Shown here piece after piece: positions 4,922 to 5,872 of a DNA stretch of 5,872 nt. The stretch covers positions 1 to 5,872 of the forward strand of contig CACWKJ010000061.1 of the NCBI GenBank assembly GCA_902761395.1, given 5' to 3'. The notes under the pieces were generated by a model that was not told the origin of the DNA, did not search any database, and saw nothing but the letters and a program-made list of their open reading frames with translations. This stretch comes from an uncultured Elusimicrobium sp. (GTDB taxonomy: Bacteria > Elusimicrobiota > Endomicrobiia > Endomicrobiales > Endomicrobiaceae). The position numbers and the translations under genes are program-made. Each line of letters starts with the position of its first letter. The stretch's first letter is position 1.

Positions 4922-5872
4922 ATGAAAACCTTAAAATTTTTAATGTTAGTATTAATGTTTGTTTTTACTACCAACACTCTTTATTCTAAAGACATTTCTC
5001 AAACAGAATTAAATAATATTATAAAAACTAAATTACAAGAATTATATGCTAGCCAAGATGTTCAGGATTATATGATAAAATTATGGTCTTCAGATAGATT
5101 CTTAGATTTTAAGCAATCAAAAGAATATCAAAAAAACTTAACTCTTGTTAAATTAGATAAAGAAATAACAAATAGAAAGAATACTATACTTAATAATTTA
5201 AAAAAGTCTAATCCCAAATACGATTCCTTGTTTAACGAAATAGCAGCAAGAAAAAGAGAATATGCTGGTGAATGGGAAGGTTCAGATGAATTTATAAAAA
5301 TACTATATGAAAACAATCCAACTTTATTAGAATTTGATAAAGAATTTGAAGACAAGGTAGCAAAAGACAATATTTTGTTAAATTTAAATTTACAATATGG
5401 CAATGCTTTCAGAAAAGATACTCAACTTGTAAATCTTTTTAATTTAAAATTTCCAGAAGTTGATAAATTTATTAGAGAAAAAGTAAATAAGTGTATCGAG
5501 GAAATATCAAAAAAATACGGAAAAGATAGTAAAGTCGTTGCTAATAAATTTATTTCCCCTAATAGTATTCAATTTGAAACATATTCTAGTGAAGGTAATC
5601 CAAAAGCACAAGGACTTAATTTTACAATAGATTATCCTGCAAATTGGGAAGTAAAAGATGGGAATAATCCTCATATTTTAAAAACATTTAAATATAGCTA
5701 TAGAAATTTTATAGTAATGATTATGATTCAATTACAGAGCTCAGAACATATTATATCTAATAGCGAAATAAGAACAGAACTTAATAATATGAGTGATAAT
5801 GAAATAAAACAATTATTAGCTCCAGCTACTGTTACAAAATATGAAATGAAAGATTATGATAATCAACCAGGG
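4922..5872 (+). CDS. Unrecognised exported protein (5' part, cut by window edge)
   Basis: An ATG at 4922 opens a frame of 317 codons with no stop before the window ends, so the gene is incomplete at its 3' end. TAGGA at 4909-4913 is a well-placed Shine-Dalgarno. Residues 1-22 (MKTLKFLMLVLMFVFTTNTLYS) look like a signal peptide, so the product is exported. Residues 23 to about 220 are charged, Lys/Glu/Asn-rich and probably helical. From about 231 (GLNFTIDYPANW) a beta-rich domain seems to begin, with YPANWEVKDG and PHILKTF reminiscent of bacterial domains of unknown function that carry a YPxxW motif (PsbP/DUF1795-like); this resemblance is a guess. By sampled lines it is about 25% GC, against about 35% in argH, suggesting transfer or weak constraint. 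It is divergent from argH and I infer no functional link. Confidence 0.8.
   Translation, partial: MKTLKFLMLVLMFVFTTNTLYSKDISQTELNNIIKTKLQELYASQDVQDYMIKLWSSDRFLDFKQSKEYQKNLTLVKLDKEITNRKNTILNNLKKSNPKYDSLFNEIAARKREYAGEWEGSDEFIKILYENNPTLLEFDKEFEDKVAKDNILLNLNLQYGNAFRKDTQLVNLFNLKFPEVDKFIREKVNKCIEEISKKYGKDSKVVANKFISPNSIQFETYSSEGNPKAQGLNFTIDYPANWEVKDGNNPHILKTFKYSYRNFIVMIMIQLQSSEHIISNSEIRTELNNMSDNEIKQLLAPATVTKYEMKDYDNQPG

Noticed and set aside
5128..5403. Minus-strand open frame of 91 codons
   Set aside because: It is antisense to the rightward exported-protein gene, whose frame has a ribosome binding site, a signal peptide and 317 uninterrupted codons.

Overview
This window looks like chromosomal DNA from an AT-rich, diderm (two-membrane) bacterium. 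A TolC-type outer-membrane protein and several Sec signal peptides indicate an outer membrane. Hand counts of sample lines give roughly 35% GC in argH and roughly 25% in the right-hand gene. Arginines sampled in argH and the patatin gene are all AGA or AGG, and the tRNA has no encoded CCA. The style of the genes and the small hairpin repeats reminded me of Elusimicrobiota (Endomicrobium-like), but this is a low-confidence guess; no marker here fixes the phylum.

Positions 100-4660 form one tightly packed minus-strand gene series, read right to left. It runs argH (argininosuccinate lyase, last step of arginine synthesis), a short TolC-family protein, an exported patatin-like phospholipase, an exported TPR protein, and tRNA-Arg(CCG) starting three bases after the TPR stop codon. 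The junctions are a 1-base overlap (argH/tolC-like), a 45-base gap carrying a hairpin (tolC-like/patatin), a 29-base overlap (patatin/TPR) and a 3-base gap (TPR/tRNA). This strongly suggests a single transcript. Three of the four proteins are predicted to work in the envelope or periplasm. The first protein and the terminal tRNA both concern arginine, possibly by chance.

Positions 4661-4921 are a divergent intergenic region. It holds a TATAAT -10 box for argH flanked by inverted-repeat arms, three related GAGAC...GTC repeat units, a palindrome in the argH leader, a small hairpin that also occurs between the tolC-like and patatin genes, and a second TATAAT facing right.

Positions 4922-5872 hold the 5' part of a rightward gene for an unrecognised exported protein. 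It stays open to the window edge and is markedly more AT-rich than the operon. Positions 1-99 contain no gene, only a short direct repeat and an inverted-repeat partner of the tRNA 3' end.

No mobile element, CRISPR array or complete novel system is evident. The most interesting points are the TolC-family protein with both helical hairpins shortened alike, the tRNA fused to the operon's 3' end, the argH N terminus lacking the usual WGGRF motif, and the repeat-rich divergent promoter.
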